Shown here one piece after another: positions 1 through 11,948 of a stretch of DNA of 64,000 nucleotides (position 1 is the first letter of the stretch; each line of letters starts with the position of its first letter). The position numbers and the translations under genes were made by a program. Under the pieces are notes generated by a model. The model made no database searches, was not told the DNA's origin, and saw nothing but the letters and a program-made list of their open reading frames with translations. The DNA lies in contig JAIWZP010000048.1 in assembly GCA_025201375.1 (NCBI GenBank), positions 1-64,000 on the forward strand, written 5' to 3'. The stretch is from Gongronella butleri (taxonomy: Eukaryota; Mucoromycota; Mucoromycetes; Mucorales; Cunninghamellaceae).

Positions 1-2214
1 AGCGTCACCGCAACGAGCGCACGGGCGTGGCGATCCAGCATATTTTTTCGGATGTTTTCCGTGCGCCCCGATGGAAGGCCACTGATCGCATTGGTGTCTT
101 TTCTAAGCATGCCATTGCCGAAGGCGACCAATGGCATGCCTGCCGGCGTCGTTTGCATGCCACTCCAGTGGGCCTTGACTGGGCGGCGCTCGCTTTAAAA
201 AAAAAATTAGGCTTGCGGATCGAACAAGTACCAGCGTTTTGATCTTACTTTAGAGGTGGCGGTCGTGCAAGCCACATCTCACGGCCAGCCACGTGTTCAG
301 CCTGTTGTTGTTGGAGGTGCGTGACGATTGCTGTCAGATTCTGGCGTTGTGCATCATGCTGAGCGGCCAGCGCGGCCCAAAAGCCAGCGTCGGCAAGCGA
401 CACGTTTTTTTGCCACTCACGGCGCTCGCGTTTGACAGCCTGGTCCAGCTCGGCAAGCGAGCGCTGCGCAGCCTCAAGTGCATTGTCGATTTGCTGCTGT
501 TTTTTGATGAATCTCGCCAAGCGACGGCGCGGTGCAGCCATGCGCCGAAGACGGCGATTTGTCCATCGGCGCACTTGACGACGGCGGATTTCTACGGGCG
601 TTTGCTGGCGATCAGGCTGTTGGCCATATTTGTCGGAGCCGGTGATCATGCGGTTGATAGACTTGGCGATGGCTCGCTGTCGTCCTCGGTAAGCAGCAAA
701 GCGTGCTTCCGAGTGGTCATCTCCGTAAAATTGGCGCAATTGCTGCTCATGCTGCAGCAAGTATGCCACGCGGCATCGATATTCTGCTGCATTGGCGGTC
801 CTGCCCGAGGGCAACAGAGTCTCTATTTCAGATATGGTCGTGCCAGGTCCTGGTGGGTCGTGCAGCGGCTCGGTTTTTCGCGACTCAAGCGCGATGCGCC
901 GCTTTGTTTCGCCAGATACGGCCTGGTATTCGTCCATGCTCGTACGTCGGATGGCACAAGGCAATCCCAGGAGCTCAGCCACTGGCGCATGTGCGCCCGT
1001 CATCACCACCTTTCTGCCAGGGTCAATTCCAACAATGGCATTGCTTAGGCCAACACCGGCAAGGTCCTTGTCCTTCAGCTGAGGGCGTCGTGAGCTGGGT
1101 GCAAATCGCACGAAATGAACGTGTAATTCAGTGCCGTTGGTCATCATTGTGCCCGCGAAGGCCTTGCCATACAACACTGAAGATTGCATTTCCTCGAATC
1201 TACATCAAACAAAAAAAAAAAAAAAGAAGCAAAATGTTAGCCATGTTCCCTTTTTTTTTTTTCTCGGGGCACGGCGCGATACGACGCGACGTGCTCCCTT
1301 TTTTTTCTTCTTACGATGCCCAACCAAAGCGATCCATCCGGAAGACATCCCAGAACCACTGGAGCGTCCGCGCGAACGGAGCGTTTTCAAGGGGATTGGC
1401 GCGTTCGTCGTTGGCTTGGTCATCGTCGTCGTCATCGTCATTGTCATCGTCATCGTCATCGTCGTTGGCTTCCGCAACGGGGTCCACCGACATTGCGTCT
1501 GTGAGCCGCGAATCGATTGACATCGCATCACTGTTGGACTGGGCGGGCTCGTGCATAATGCGGTGCGATGGCAGCAATTGCTGCGCAGTCTCGGCGGAAA
1601 TGGTTACGAAGCGCTTGTGGAAACTTGGTTGCGGTAGAAGATTGAATGTTGGGACGTCGCGCAGCTGGTTGCCTTGCAAGGTGGATTGCTTCTTGCAATC
1701 ATCGTAGCTGCGCATGATGTTGACAAGCGGCTCGATCAGATTTTCAGGCTGTCTAGCAATGGTCACCGGTGTTAATTGGCGCATTGTTATTGGCTTGATG
1801 TCCGCCACCTTCTGCAGCACCTGCAGGACACGATCGCGCCATTCTGCCGGAATGGTTTCCGGCAAGTCGGCCACCGTGATTGCTCGCATTGCCGGGCCAT
1901 TGGCGGCTTGTTGGTCGTCGCCGACTTGATCGTTGCCAACGCCCTGTTGCGCACCCTCAGGCGGCTCCGTGGGAACATCAGCGCCTTGGTCTTCTGCAGC
2001 GCCAGCAGCTTGATTGGCAGCACCTGCGCCACCTCGGCGGGCTCCGCCAGCACCGCGTCGGCGACCACGCGTACGATTTGCAGCGCCTTGCGCCGGTGGG
2101 TTTTGCACAACCTCGATTTCGAGCACAGGATGCATGCAAAAACGTTCATAAACGTAGTCTTGGATGGCTGTGCTGACCTTGGCCTTGGGCGGCTATAGTA
2201 ATAAAAAGAGAATC

Positions 2215-2252
<38 letters not shown>

Positions 2253-3280
2253 TTCTCATCTGCGTGCAACAATTGCGCCAGGTGGAATTTTGTGAAATCT
2301 TTCACGCGCTTGTCAAAGAGGGTTGACACGTGCTCCTTGTTATTCGCTGCCTGTGTTTTGCAAGCAATGGAGAGTTGAGATGCAAAGCCTGGGTGGAAAT
2401 GAGCCATGGGCGGCGAGATGACGGCCAGCGCGTCGAAATGGCGCTGTAGTGCCTCCACGGGTACATTTGGATTTTGACGGCGTCGAGGGGGAGCACCGCG
2501 TCGTCGCTGCTGATTCTGGGGCCGCGGTATCGTACCGCGCACAATGCGGGTCAGGGTGTAATAGCCATTTTGAGAAAACAAATTCTTGCAATTGGCGGTC
2601 GGGTTCATCAAGAGGAAATCCGTCAAAACAAGTTGGCATCGAGCAAGCACATCACTGACGAAACGCGAGTCTCGATGGATGCTTGTTTGTAAATGGGCAA
2701 CAGCTTGCTGAGGGAGGTCGGGTCGCAATGTCTCGCGCAAATCAACCACGCGCGTGTATTTCTCTGAGCCGGGCATGAACTTGGAGAAGAATTCCTTGTT
2801 GTTTGTTGGGTGGTTTGGGCATTGCAGACTGCTGGCAGTCGCATGGCCAGGGCGACGACAGCTTGCGCAGCGTTCTGGCACAAGAGGATTTCGCACATCT
2901 TGCAAAAACAGCTCGTGGCCTTGTTGTCGTTGCTGACCTGTAAAAAAAAAAATAAGCTTGACGGCAAGAGAAGAGGCTGCCAAACTCGCGCTTACGTTCT
3001 TGGTGTTGTGGATTGTGGGGACAATTTGCGTTTCGGGGCGTCCGGTGGTAGCGGCTGCCGCAAGCGGTGCAAGGATTGCCGAGATCTGGATAAATACAAG
3101 ATTGTGAGCTCACCCATTCCCCTTTGCATTATCCGTCATGCTGCTTGGTCTTACCATCGCGGGCTCGGGCCGCTTCCGCCACCACCAATCGGGCCACGTC
3201 CTCGGTCAGAGCGTAATTGATGCCAAAAATCGCAATATTGGCCGTATCAGCCTCAAATCGCGATTCTGCTAGCTCCAAGA
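1..3280 (-). CDS. Fanzor-like RuvC nuclease, C-terminus cut off by the window edge
   Basis: Multi-exon gene read right to left; exons I can place are 3155-~3280, 2996-3085, 2252-2937, 1315-2192, 249-1199 and 1-192, all joined in phase across GT-AG introns. Two zinc-knuckle-like motifs lie near the N-terminus (CTACGSRYHRTPRNANCPH and CASCRRPGHATASSLQCPNH). A run of Asp residues lies near 1430-1460. The motif NAIVGIDPGRK at about 1011-1045 matches RuvC-I of TnpB/Fanzor proteins. The exon at 1-192 continues with PLVAFGNGML, the usual position of the second RuvC block; RuvC-III must lie left of position 1. Fanzors are eukaryotic RNA-guided nucleases related to TnpB (family knowledge); activity here is inference. 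I could not fix the start codon, because a stop lies just upstream of 3290 in the frame used. A highly diverged transposase with zinc knuckles is the alternative. Confidence 0.72.
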
Positions 3281-3289
3281 GTAGCTCAT

Positions 3290-4416
3290 GCACACATTAT
3301 AAATGGCTCTTTCTGTGGGATAGCTCTTGTACAGACATGTAAAACGCAATGTGACAAGATAAGAAAAAGAACCAAAAACAAAGGAAAAGACAAAGAGAAA
3401 AAGGAATCAATTGTGGCCGTGTCGCTTTTCCATTGTATGCATTTCCAATTCCGCCAATGCATCTCCATTTCAAGGGCTCGACGCATATCAGGGCGTACAG
3501 CACGTTGTTTTGGCACACTTTCGCAGCATGCCACGCTTTCCAATCATTAAAAAGCATTCTCGTCATAAATTTTCGCAGACTACATACTCGTGGCAATCAG
3601 CTCATGCTGTACATTCGAGTATTTAAGCGCTTGCAGGGCTGCAAAACAATTGGACGCGTCAAAAACGTGGCCAACGCGCGTTGTCGCGCTCTTTCTGCTT
3701 TTTTTTTTCCAATGACACAGTCTTGGATGCTGCTGGAAAGCTCCTTTCCTTTCTTTACGACAAGCTACACATGCTGAGATTCGCATCATGAATGACTGTG
3801 GCATCGCATAAAACGTTGGACAATGCAATTGACGTTTCAAATTCGGCAATCACGATTAAAAAGAGCGTCACGACACCACTTTGGGCGTCAAAATGCAGCT
3901 TTGATGGCCTAAAAACGGCTTCTTTTTCTCTAATAAACGCATCCGTACAAGGTTTTGCTGTGATTTCTGTTCTAATGAGCCAAACAAGAGTCATTACATG
4001 GTCGCCCTTGATCAAATTCCCAATCAATATCAGACGCGGCTACATGGAGGGTTGAAAAGGAGTCGATAAAATACCTGGCCTCTCTTGTCCAGCAATTGGA
4101 GGGATGTCTAACACTCATCTCTCTCGTACATCCGCCTTTTCAATCCCTTTGTCTTGTTGTTTCCCTCATTGCCCATTGCCAACCCAAAATGCAATGCATT
4201 TGATCCATTGTTCTTAAGATCAGACACTGTGCATCAGACGCTTCACAGTCGATTGCTTTAAAAAGACGTTTGATAAACCTGTCGCCCTTTACAATTAGAT
4301 GAAAACGACTGGCATGCCTCGCGCTTTGATTAGCACTGACTATCTCAACTATAAAGTGGATGAAAGCCAGAAAAAGCGCAATTTTTTTTCTCTCGTTCTC
4401 TTCCTCTCTCTCAAGC
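3290..4416. other. Intergenic, no convincing gene
   Basis: Short overlapping ORFs occur on both strands, but none carries a recognisable motif or a consistent splice model. The first exon of the Fanzor-like gene may lie at its left end. The last 40 bases are a pyrimidine-rich tract leading into the ATG at 4417. Confidence 0.5.
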
Positions 4417-4812
4417 ATGTCTCAGCAGCCGCAGGCTCCCACGACAAACACAGGTCCCCAGGTGGAAATGTCACCGCTTTCCGAGCGTGCCCGCCCGATT
4501 TCTTACATCATCAGACAGCTGCCCTCCTTGAAACGTAGCCAGCAACGCATGCATCTAGCGAATTACCTCCAGATCTATCCCGAGGACCCAAAGTTGTGGG
4601 CTCTGCGCGCCAAGTTGGAAGTCGACGAGGACAAGAAGGATGTTGCCCGCGCGGTGGTTGAAGAAGGCTTGCAACGAGTGCCAGATGATCCGTACCTTGT
4701 GGCTCTTCAAGGTAAAACAAGAGTCGTTGGATATACTTGGCCAGCTTACATCATCCATCATCAATTCCATAGAGCATCTTCAGCGAAGCAATTGAGGAAA
4801 CACATTTCTTAG
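4417..4812 (+). CDS. Small TPR-like hypothetical protein
   Basis: The start at 4417 was chosen because it follows a strong CT-rich leader, as in many genes here. The product is about 110-131 aa. After a Pro/Gln-rich N-terminus it has a helical region (residues about 30-95) with PEDPKLWALRAKLEVDEDKK and VPDDPYLVAL, which resembles paired TPR helices. A donor-like GTAAAA follows codon 97, and AG acceptors at about 4773 and 4788 would give slightly different short C-termini. Without splicing it still ends at 4812. An AATAAA-like signal follows at about 4820. Too short for a complete TPR protein; function unknown. Confidence 0.55.
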   Translation: MSQQPQAPTTNTGPQVEMSPLSERARPISYIIRQLPSLKRSQQRMHLANYLQIYPEDPKLWALRAKLEVDEDKKDVARAVVEEGLQRVPDDPYLVALQGKTRVVGYTWPAYIIHHQFHRASSAKQLRKHIS

Positions 4813-4839
4813 CATTGAAATAAAAAGAATTGACGCGTA

Positions 4840-5277
4840 TCAGCCTGATCGCCGGCAAAGATTGATATCAATTACTTTCATCCAAAGCTGAGAGATCTTA
4901 AAGTGGCGGGTGGGGTGCATAGATTGAAGCGAAGCGGGGGGCGCTTTGAACACCTTGTCGCTGCAGCCTGGGGGTACGCGGCGCGGCCGATCCCAGGATT
5001 TAATCGACACAGTGACGTGCGAACGGCCTTTTTCTGACATCATGACGGCCATGCGTCTTTGCTTTGCAGAAACATTCAGCTCAGACGCAATACCACCCGC
5101 CAAAACAAGCATCGACATCAACAGGCCGGGTTTTCGCGACGCACCTGCCGACGCCATCGCCACATTCACGTCTCCATCATCACCACCAGCCGAAAAATCG
5201 GCTGCAAAAGGGCCCAAAACCACCACCTTGATGCGCACACGACTGCGCTCACCCAACTGAAAATCCAAGCCCTTCAT
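4840..5277 (-). CDS. Hypothetical ORF, doubtful
   Basis: Open for 145 codons from an ATG at 5277, starting MKGLDFQLGERSRVRIKVVV. The N-terminal 60 residues are hydrophobic/Gly-Ala-rich; the end is low in complexity. An ORF of 104 codons on the opposite strand (4946-5260) is equally open, so strand assignment is not secure. No family recognised and no promoter-like leader seen. It may be a remnant of a mobile element, since AATTC-rich repeats and an hAT relic follow. Confidence 0.2.
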   Translation of the reverse strand: MKGLDFQLGERSRVRIKVVVLGPFAADFSAGGDDGDVNVAMASAGASRKPGLLMSMLVLAGGIASELNVSAKQRRMAVMMSEKGRSHVTVSIKSWDRPRRVPPGCSDKVFKAPPASLQSMHPTRHFKISQLWMKVIDINLCRRSG

Positions 5278-5399
5278 TATGTGAAGACAGCCGCCCAGTG
5301 CAAGAAAGAACGCATTGAACGGCCCTTTGTAAAAAATATTCTAGACGCACTATCGTACCATATGCCATTCATGATAGACAAAAATATCCACTTATAATA

Positions 5400-5581
5400 A
5401 TTGTAGGGTTTCTCAATGGGCGAAATGTATTGAATTTTTCCTCGGCTCAATTCAATTCACTTGTGCTGGCCATAATTCAATTCATTGCTCAGTTCATTTG
5501 AAGTGAATCGCGGTCGCTCAATGGGCCTGATCACATGATGAATTGAATTGAATTGAATTGAATTGAATTGCTTGGCCCTAC
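5400..5581. repeat. AATTC/GAATT-rich repeat tract
   Basis: The stretch holds several AATTC-containing segments and ends in a pure AATTG array (5541-5570) before CTTGGCCCTAC. A phrase CTCAATGGGC occurs twice, near 5413 and 5518. A similar short AATTG array lies at 6263-6282, so the interval 5541-6300 is bracketed by the same simple repeat. Confidence 0.7.
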
Positions 5582-5812
5582 TTATTTTTTTGCTATCATA
5601 CTGACGCGTAGCTCAGTGCTCGCCGGCTGCTGTTGCTCTTGAGCGTGAGGGGCCTGGACGATGGGCGTCGTCGAATGGGTCGAAAGAATGAGGCGACGCG
5701 CGTCCTTGTCGGCGGGAACACCACGGCCAACACGCTGGGTTCGACGGACGGTGGCTTCCCGGACACGGAGGCGACGACCTGTTGGGCAGTATGAATCCCG
5801 GCGATGCGACAT
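5582..5812 (-). CDS. Short basic ORF behind a long pyrimidine leader
   Basis: The minus strand from about 6190 to 5830 is strongly C/T-rich, like the leaders of expressed genes here, and is followed by an ATG at 5812 and 76 codons beginning MSHRRDSYCPTGRR. The product is Arg-rich, without cysteine pairs or membrane segments. The arrangement (long CT leader, then a short basic ORF) is the same as inside the inserted element at 11956-12600, though the proteins are not obviously homologous. It may be a decayed or captured promoter plus first exon. Low confidence that it makes a protein. Confidence 0.25.
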   Translation of the reverse strand: MSHRRDSYCPTGRRLRVREATVRRTQRVGRGVPADKDARRLILSTHSTTPIVQAPHAQEQQQPASTELRVSMIAKK

Positions 5813-6737
5813 TGTTGGACAAGCACACGGTTTATTGGGAGAAAAAGAGAGATGGCAACACAACACAGCGAGGGCTAAGGGGAAGAACGAGCTGGTGTTG
5901 GAAGAGTAAAGAGAAAAAAAAAAAGAAGAGAAAGGGGAAAAGGAAAGAAGCGTGGCAATGCCAAAATTGGCCTGCGGCCTTGACGCACAGACAGGTCGGG
6001 GTTCCAATCTGACGCGCAGAAAAGAAAAGGCTGGGCAAAGGCGGGAGAGTCGAAGAATGGCCATTGCTCGGCAATGAGAGCAGCTAAAGACATGGGGAAA
6101 GAAACATTGGAAAGCCACGGGCAATGGAAAGATGGTGGTGGTGAAATTGGGTGACGGCCAAAGGGGGAAAAGGATTGGAGACAAAAAGGAGAGAAAAAAA
6201 GGTATTGGGCATTTCACGAATTGGATCGTGACACATACTGTACTTGCAGGGCTTTCATGTGAGTTGAATTGAATTGAATTGAAGTGCAATTCAATTCATT
6301 TGGGTCCGAATTTTATCGACCTTGATTTTTTAGTGAAGCGTCCACACTTTCAAATCGAAAATGCCCAGATTTGGCTCTCATGCTTATTTTTTCAATTCAT
6401 TAGTTGGGCTTTGAAAAATTGGGTTGTTTTGACTCGTTTGTGATCATCAAAAATGCGGCCCGGGCGGATGGTCATGGTGGCATGTGGAGCGAGTGGATTG
6501 TGGCGAGCGAGGAGCGACACACGCAGAAAAAAATGGGGAAAATGATCAAAAGGCGCAGACTATTAAGTCTGGAAACGGCGGTGCGGATCCTGACACGAGC
6601 CGACAAAAAAGGGCTCACACACGACGTACGCCACAGCGCCAACTTGGCCGTCATCAGAACCATCTTAAGCCCTGTTTTTGTTTTTTTTGTTTTTTTTTTC
6701 TTTACCTATCTTACCTTTTTTACTTTTCTATCGCGAT
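5813..6737. other. Pyrimidine-rich leader, AATTG repeat and AT-rich DNA
   Basis: Holds the C/T-rich (minus strand) leader at 5830-6190, a short AATTG array near 6263-6282 and AT-rich DNA up to the T-rich lead-in of the hAT relic. No further gene recognised. Confidence 0.5.
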
Positions 6738-8894
6738 ATGAGCAACAACGCTAACAACAAACGTGGCTCAAACGAAGCGCAAGAAATTATCCAGTCGCCG
6801 GCAGCAGCCACCGGGGTTTCGTCCGTTATTGAGCCTCCTGGAACAGTAAGAATTAAAAATAGAAAAAAAAATCTGTTTGGTTCCTGGTGCAAGTTGCTCA
6901 AACGACGCGCTTTTTTGCTTCTAGGCTGGCATTGAGGAAACAGGGCCCACAAAAGGTCTTCGGTCGTGGGTTTTCAGAAAATCATGGGCTGAGCGTTCCG
7001 ACAGCAAGGAAGAAGGCTATGTTTTCCGTTGTTTGGTCACTGGCTGTGGCAAAACCTACAGGGCGCGCACGGCAAGCACATCGACCATTGTCAAGCATCT
7101 GCAAGACGTGCATCATGCCACAGAAGACCATGCAGAGTACACTGGCGGAAGGATTTTGCCCTTGAAACGCAGCTCTATGGACGCTTTTGTCACCAATGAC
7201 GGATCGCCGAGTAGCTCCACATCGTTTGACCGCGAGGTGTATGTTGACAAGATAATGTCATCTAGTGGTCAAAAAGAAGCTCGCGTTTAATTTGTCCAAC
7301 GATGCTCAATTTCAACAACTTTTGACGTACGCTTCATATGCTACTCTCCCTTCCCAAGTGAAAGTCCCTTCGAATGACACGGTTGTGCGACACGTAAGTG
7401 TATTTTATCACGCAAATCATGGATTATTGACAATCCCTCACCTTTTTGCATGCTACAGATTGAACACATGTTCAATAAAATGTTCTGCAAAGTCGCGGCC
7501 AAGCTTGGCAGTATGAACAAATTGTCATTCACTTTGGATGCCTGGACCAGTCCATTCGAAGAAGCCTTTTTAGGCGTCACGGCGCATTGGATTCCCGAGA
7601 TTTGGAGACAAAAGGAATGCCTGGTCGGGTTTGAAAACCTTATTGGACGTCACACCGCGCAAAACCAAATGCAAGCTTTTTTGGATGTCGTCGATTTGTT
7701 TGGCATTCGTGACAAGGTCTTGGCCATAACAACGGACAATGCAAGCACAATGGTGCAAATGATGGAACAATTCGCCACGAAAGAAGGGTAATTTTTTATT
7801 GGCAGAAGGGCTTGTGCTTAGATCGCAGGCTGATGTTTTTTTTTTTTTTTTTTTTTGCACTGTAGATGTTCAATCGGCCCTCAAAGTCACATTCGATGCT
7901 TGGGGCATGTGATTAATCTCGCGGTGCAGGAAATGCTAAAAAAGGGCATCAAAAGTCAGGCACCAACGGAGGAAGAAAACGGCCGTCGTAATGGCGACGA
8001 TGATTCATCAGGGGTTACTACGACGGATGAAGACCAAGCACCAGCCGCCAATGCATTGCAAAGATTGCGCAACGGCGTGAAATGGATCACGTATGTCATT
8101 TTTCAATAATTGCTCCTTGGTGTTGATGGCTTTGAACTCAAAATTTCTTTATTTTTAATAGTGCATCATCGCAGAGGATTCAACGATTTGAATATTGGGT
8201 CACAAATAAGGAATTGGACAATCTCTCTCTTATCAAGGATGTCCGAACAAGATGGAACTCAACGAGAGCCATGGTGATGCGGGCGATACGAATGCGAGCA
8301 GCCTATGACGCCCTGTGCCAGTGCGAACCTGAGCTGTGGTCGTGCGCCTCTCTTGATGTTGGCCAATGGGATTACCTTGAAATATTGGCTGACGTGCTCA
8401 AACCCTTTGACAAAATCACCAACGAAATGCCCGCCTCGACATCATACCCAACAATCAATATGGTGATCTAAAAGTACAATTTAATGATTGATGATCTCGA
8501 GGATATGAAGGACAATGACGCGATCTACAGCGAATTCAAGCCCGCAATCGAAATTGCATTGGACAAATTGTTGACCTACTATCAAATCACAGACACTACT
8601 CCAATCTATTCAATTGCCACATCATTGGATCCATCCATGAAATACGTTTGGTGGTCGAAAAAACGACTTGGCGAATATGAGGCTATTTGCAAGCGAATGG
8701 TGCAAGATGCATGGAACAATGGATACGAGCGTCAGCTCCAAGAGAGCTCTGAATTGGACCGAGAAAAGAAGCAGCTGTATGACGACTATGGATACTCTGA
8801 AAGCGAGCGCCTCAATTCCGAATTGGAAGAATACATTGCAGAAGCTCGAATTCCGCCACAACGATACGAAAAAGGAGTATACTCCGGATCATAA
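6738..8894 (+). pseudogene. hAT-family transposase, decayed
   Basis: Exons 6738-6845, 6925-7393, 7459-7786, 7866-8090 and 8162-8894, with good GT-AG borders. Exon 2 holds a BED-type zinc finger (C-x4-C spacing, then two His in KHLQDVHH). Exon 3 has the hAT hallmarks LDAWTSPFEEAFLGVTAHW and AITTDNASTM; exon 5 has the downstream helical region. Two lesions are visible. Near 7262-7268 the frame shifts by one base, between MSS and VVKKKLAF. An in-frame TAA at 8469-8471 interrupts the conserved TINMVI..YN stretch. The C-terminal dimerisation (hATC) block expected after DILxWW is missing. The gene is therefore inactive. I could not locate terminal inverted repeats or an 8-bp target duplication. Confidence 0.85.
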
Positions 8895-9115
8895 GGATAT
8901 TTTACATGCAAAAAACCTTGCGATGTTCATATAGAAATCATTACACTAATATGCGCATTTCATACGGATACATATTTGCATTTTTTTACACGGACAAAGA
9001 CAATAAAATAAGACACGTTTTAAAGCATTTCATACATTTACAAATCCCCATACTCCTAAATGAATAAAATAATAAAACGAGGGGGTAGAATAAGGAGGAT
9101 ATCGAAGAAGAAGCA

Positions 9116-10400
9116 ATGCTTGCACCCGAAATAATCAGCGAGTTCCAAAAAATAATGCGCGATCATTGGGGTTTCGTTGGGGAAAGTTGGCCGGTCATTG
9201 AAAAAACAAAGTATCATCGCACAGAAATCAAGGAAATTGGCGAAATCAATGTTGTAAAAAATTTTGTGTTCGAAAAATTGGGTGTGCTTCCGGTTTTCTT
9301 TTTTCTTGTTGTGCTGTTCAGCACAGTCGAGTATGCCGGACCATACAACAATGACGAGAAAGGACTTTTAGTTCTGTATCACATGCTATCTGGTTGCTCT
9401 GTGTCGGAGATGTCGCGTTTCATTCCACGTAGTAGCTATTACGCGTTGTACAAGGATTTTTTCATCAAAAATTGCGATTCATTGGATGCCGTTTTAAACG
9501 ATTGTTAGTCAAACATGTTCTCGAATATCAAGCTTAGATTGATGTGCGCAAAAAACAATAATCCAGAAAGTTTAAACATGTTACAATGATGATTCTGTTG
9601 ACGGACACGACACGCGTGCGTCGTATTCAACAAGAGGGCATGATCATTCATCGAGGTATTCATACAAGCTAAAGAAATCCGGGTTTCGCACGCAAGTTGG
9701 AATTGATATCAATGGCATGGTCGTATTTGTTTCGAATTCAGCGCATTGCGCCGAAAATAATGATGGATCAATGCTACAAAAAATGGATTTATCCACGATT
9801 GTCAGCTCGTACGATGCAATTGCTCTTGATGGCGGCTATACACTGTTTGTCAAACTGATTTTGAACAAGAACCTGCATCTTACAAGGAATAATTTTGTTC
9901 ATCCAATTCGCAAAAAGAAAGGTACTGAGTTTTCAACTAACGAAATGGCGTACAATAATGAATTAGGTAGTTTTCGATCAATGATTGAATCCACTTTTGG
10001 AGATCTGGGTCATCTTTTCCATCGATTCAACAACAAAATTGCTATCCGAGTATCTGAAATGAAGGTCTTTACAGTTCAATTGAAATTGGCATGCGTCTTG
10101 ATGAACATAAAAAAGTTTGTCAATATTGGATCTGTTTCTCATGAATCACATCATGCATACTGGATGCAACGTGGCTTTGATTTTAATTTTCAGGGTTCAG
10201 ATAGTAATACCATGTCCGTTGTAGACGAATGTGTGTCGCTTGAGGTCATCACGGAGCAAGTGAGCGCCATGAAATTGCTACAAGACCGATTTTTTTCTTT
10301 GAATTTATCGTCTGACGCGGCGCAAGTTAATGTTTACGAGATCGAATCTATTCTTGATCACCGTGTCGGTGAAGATGGCGATGAATTCTTGGTGAAATGA
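9116..10400 (+). pseudogene. Harbinger/PIF-like DDE transposase, copy 1, broken
   Basis: Two open parts. 9116-9508 encodes the N-terminal part, starting MLAPEIISEFQKIMRDHWG, with a helical segment around LPVFFFLVVLF. It runs into a TAG at about 9506. 9717-10400, extended upstream in frame to about 9612 by DGHDTRASY, encodes the catalytic part, with ALDGGYTLF, FVHPIRKKKG and SMIESTFGDLGHLF, the pattern of DDE_Tnp_4 enzymes. Against copy 2 the junction carries a stop (9506) and an extra CTGTT before the DGHD block, shifting the frame just ahead of the first catalytic Asp. The exact family within the Harbinger/ISL2EU group is uncertain. Confidence 0.7.
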
Positions 10401-10577
10401 GTTGGGTTTCCTATGTCAAAGGCAACGTGGCAGCTCCGAGACACATTCAATGAGACAGATTGCAATGATGAGTACATGTCCACGCGGATGCAGCAGTGAC
10501 TTTAAAAATATTTTTGGAGGACTCTGTCCAGAATCTGCATTTTATTCTTTTGTATCATAGCGCCACGTGATACACGT

Positions 10578-10667
10578 CAATTGGCATACATTCCCCATTA
10601 GACACGTTTATTAATCGGCATACATTCCCCATTAGACACGTTTAATCGGCACACATTCCACATAAGG
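10578..10667. repeat. 33-bp tandem repeat, about 2.7 copies
   Basis: The unit AATCGGCATACATTCCCC followed by ATTAGACACGTTT is repeated with few changes; the third copy is partial and diverged. It lies 180 bases after the end of the copy 1 transposase and may be subterminal to that element. Confidence 0.85.
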
Positions 10668-10758
10668 TAGATTTGCATAGGAGGCATGGAGGCATAATCA
10701 TATCATAGAGCATATTGGGCGCATATATATTTTTTCTTTTGTATTTTCATTCTTTTTT

Positions 10759-11205
10759 TTACCATTTGATGGTCCAGTTGCTGGTGATGTTATATTTTTT
10801 CTTCATCTTGGCGTACTCAGACAACCAAAGGTCATTGTCATCAGATGTCTCCTTGGGGACCTCGCCAATCTCGATCGCGTTCAAGAGACGACCTTTGATG
10901 AACATATGGTTCCAATACGCACCTTCTTCGTCGTCGCCATTCATATCGTTCGTTTCAACGACGACTGTTGATTTATTCTCGATGGGCGATGATACAGGTG
11001 GAAGCAAATCAAGATCAGCAGATGCCGCAGCGGGAACGGGAGAAACAGGACGAGCAACAGGGGGTGTCGAGACGGGAAAGGGAACAAGACCAGGACGACG
11101 GAAGGGGACAGAAGCAACGGGGACAGAAGCAGCAGAAACCGGACCGGGAGCGGCAGCACGAACAGAGATACATTGATTTTTGTGTTGGAAACAATGTGTT
11201 CCCAC
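10759..11205 (-). CDS. Pro/Ala-rich ORF between the two Harbinger-like copies
   Basis: Open for 148 codons. The N-terminal half is Pro/Val/Ala-rich and low in complexity. The C-terminal 60 residues look folded and charged (GAYWNHMFIKGRLLNAIEIG, then DNDLWLSEYAKMKKKYNI). Possible upstream coding sequence exists at 11208-11400 on the same strand with donor- and acceptor-like sites, so this may be the last exon of a longer gene. Harbinger elements usually carry a second, Myb-like gene in opposite orientation (family knowledge); position and orientation fit, but I see no clear Myb tryptophan pattern. Confidence 0.35.
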   Translation of the reverse strand: MGTHCFQHKNQCISVRAAAPGPVSAASVPVASVPFRRPGLVPFPVSTPPVARPVSPVPAAASADLDLLPPVSSPIENKSTVVVETNDMNGDDEEGAYWNHMFIKGRLLNAIEIGEVPKETSDDNDLWLSEYAKMKKKYNITSNWTIKW

Positions 11206-11948
11206 CTTTACTTTACGCGAACACTGTTTGCCATTCTTATTTGTTCCCTGGCAATTGGGCGGATAGGATCATGGCGCTTGGAGGTTGGTCCAAATTTGTT
11301 GTACATACCCTGTACCTGGGGTGAATGGAAAAACACGGGGTTTTGAAAAGACTGTAGGCGGGACGGGGGCTGAAACTGTCCAATAGCCCGAATCGTTCGC
11401 ATTTTCCCGATTTTTACACAGCCCCCCTGGACCACGGGGTGTCTGTAGATTTGCTTAAAATCAATGGAACGCGTCTTGATCAGGGGTAATGGACCGACCT
11501 CCTAGATAAAACCGAATTTTTTGCGACTGATGTGTTGCCCATTTATTTGAAGAGACATTTAAAAGATCCAAAGAGATGATGAATAGTGAGACATTAGCAC
11601 TTTTTCAAGATCTTGTGAGAAATCATTGGGAATTCCTTCAGAAAGATTGGCCTACCATTGAAAACAAGAAGAATCATCGTTCAGAAATTAAGAATATACC
11701 CAACATTGAAGTGGCAAGAAATTATGTACTTGAACATTTGGGTTTTATTCCTGTGTTCTTCTTTTTGACAGTCTTGTTTAGTAGAAAGGATTTTCCAGGG
11801 CCTTATCGAGGTGTTGAGAAAGGCATTTTGATATTATACCACTTGCTCACCGGTCAGACCACTGTACAGATGGCTCAATTCATACCAAAGACCACTTTCA
11901 GTAGCTTATACGTTGCATTTTATTGGAAACAACGAGAATGGCTCGAGG

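Noticed and set aside
245..1048. Overlapping plus-strand ORFs opposite the Fanzor-like gene
   Set aside because: They are antisense shadows: the minus strand has splice-compatible frames and the RuvC motif, while the plus-strand translations are low in complexity.
5400..5581. Miniature transposon with GTAGGG ends
   Set aside because: Only six bases are inverted at the ends and no target duplication is visible; the rest of the similarity is the AATTG simple repeat.
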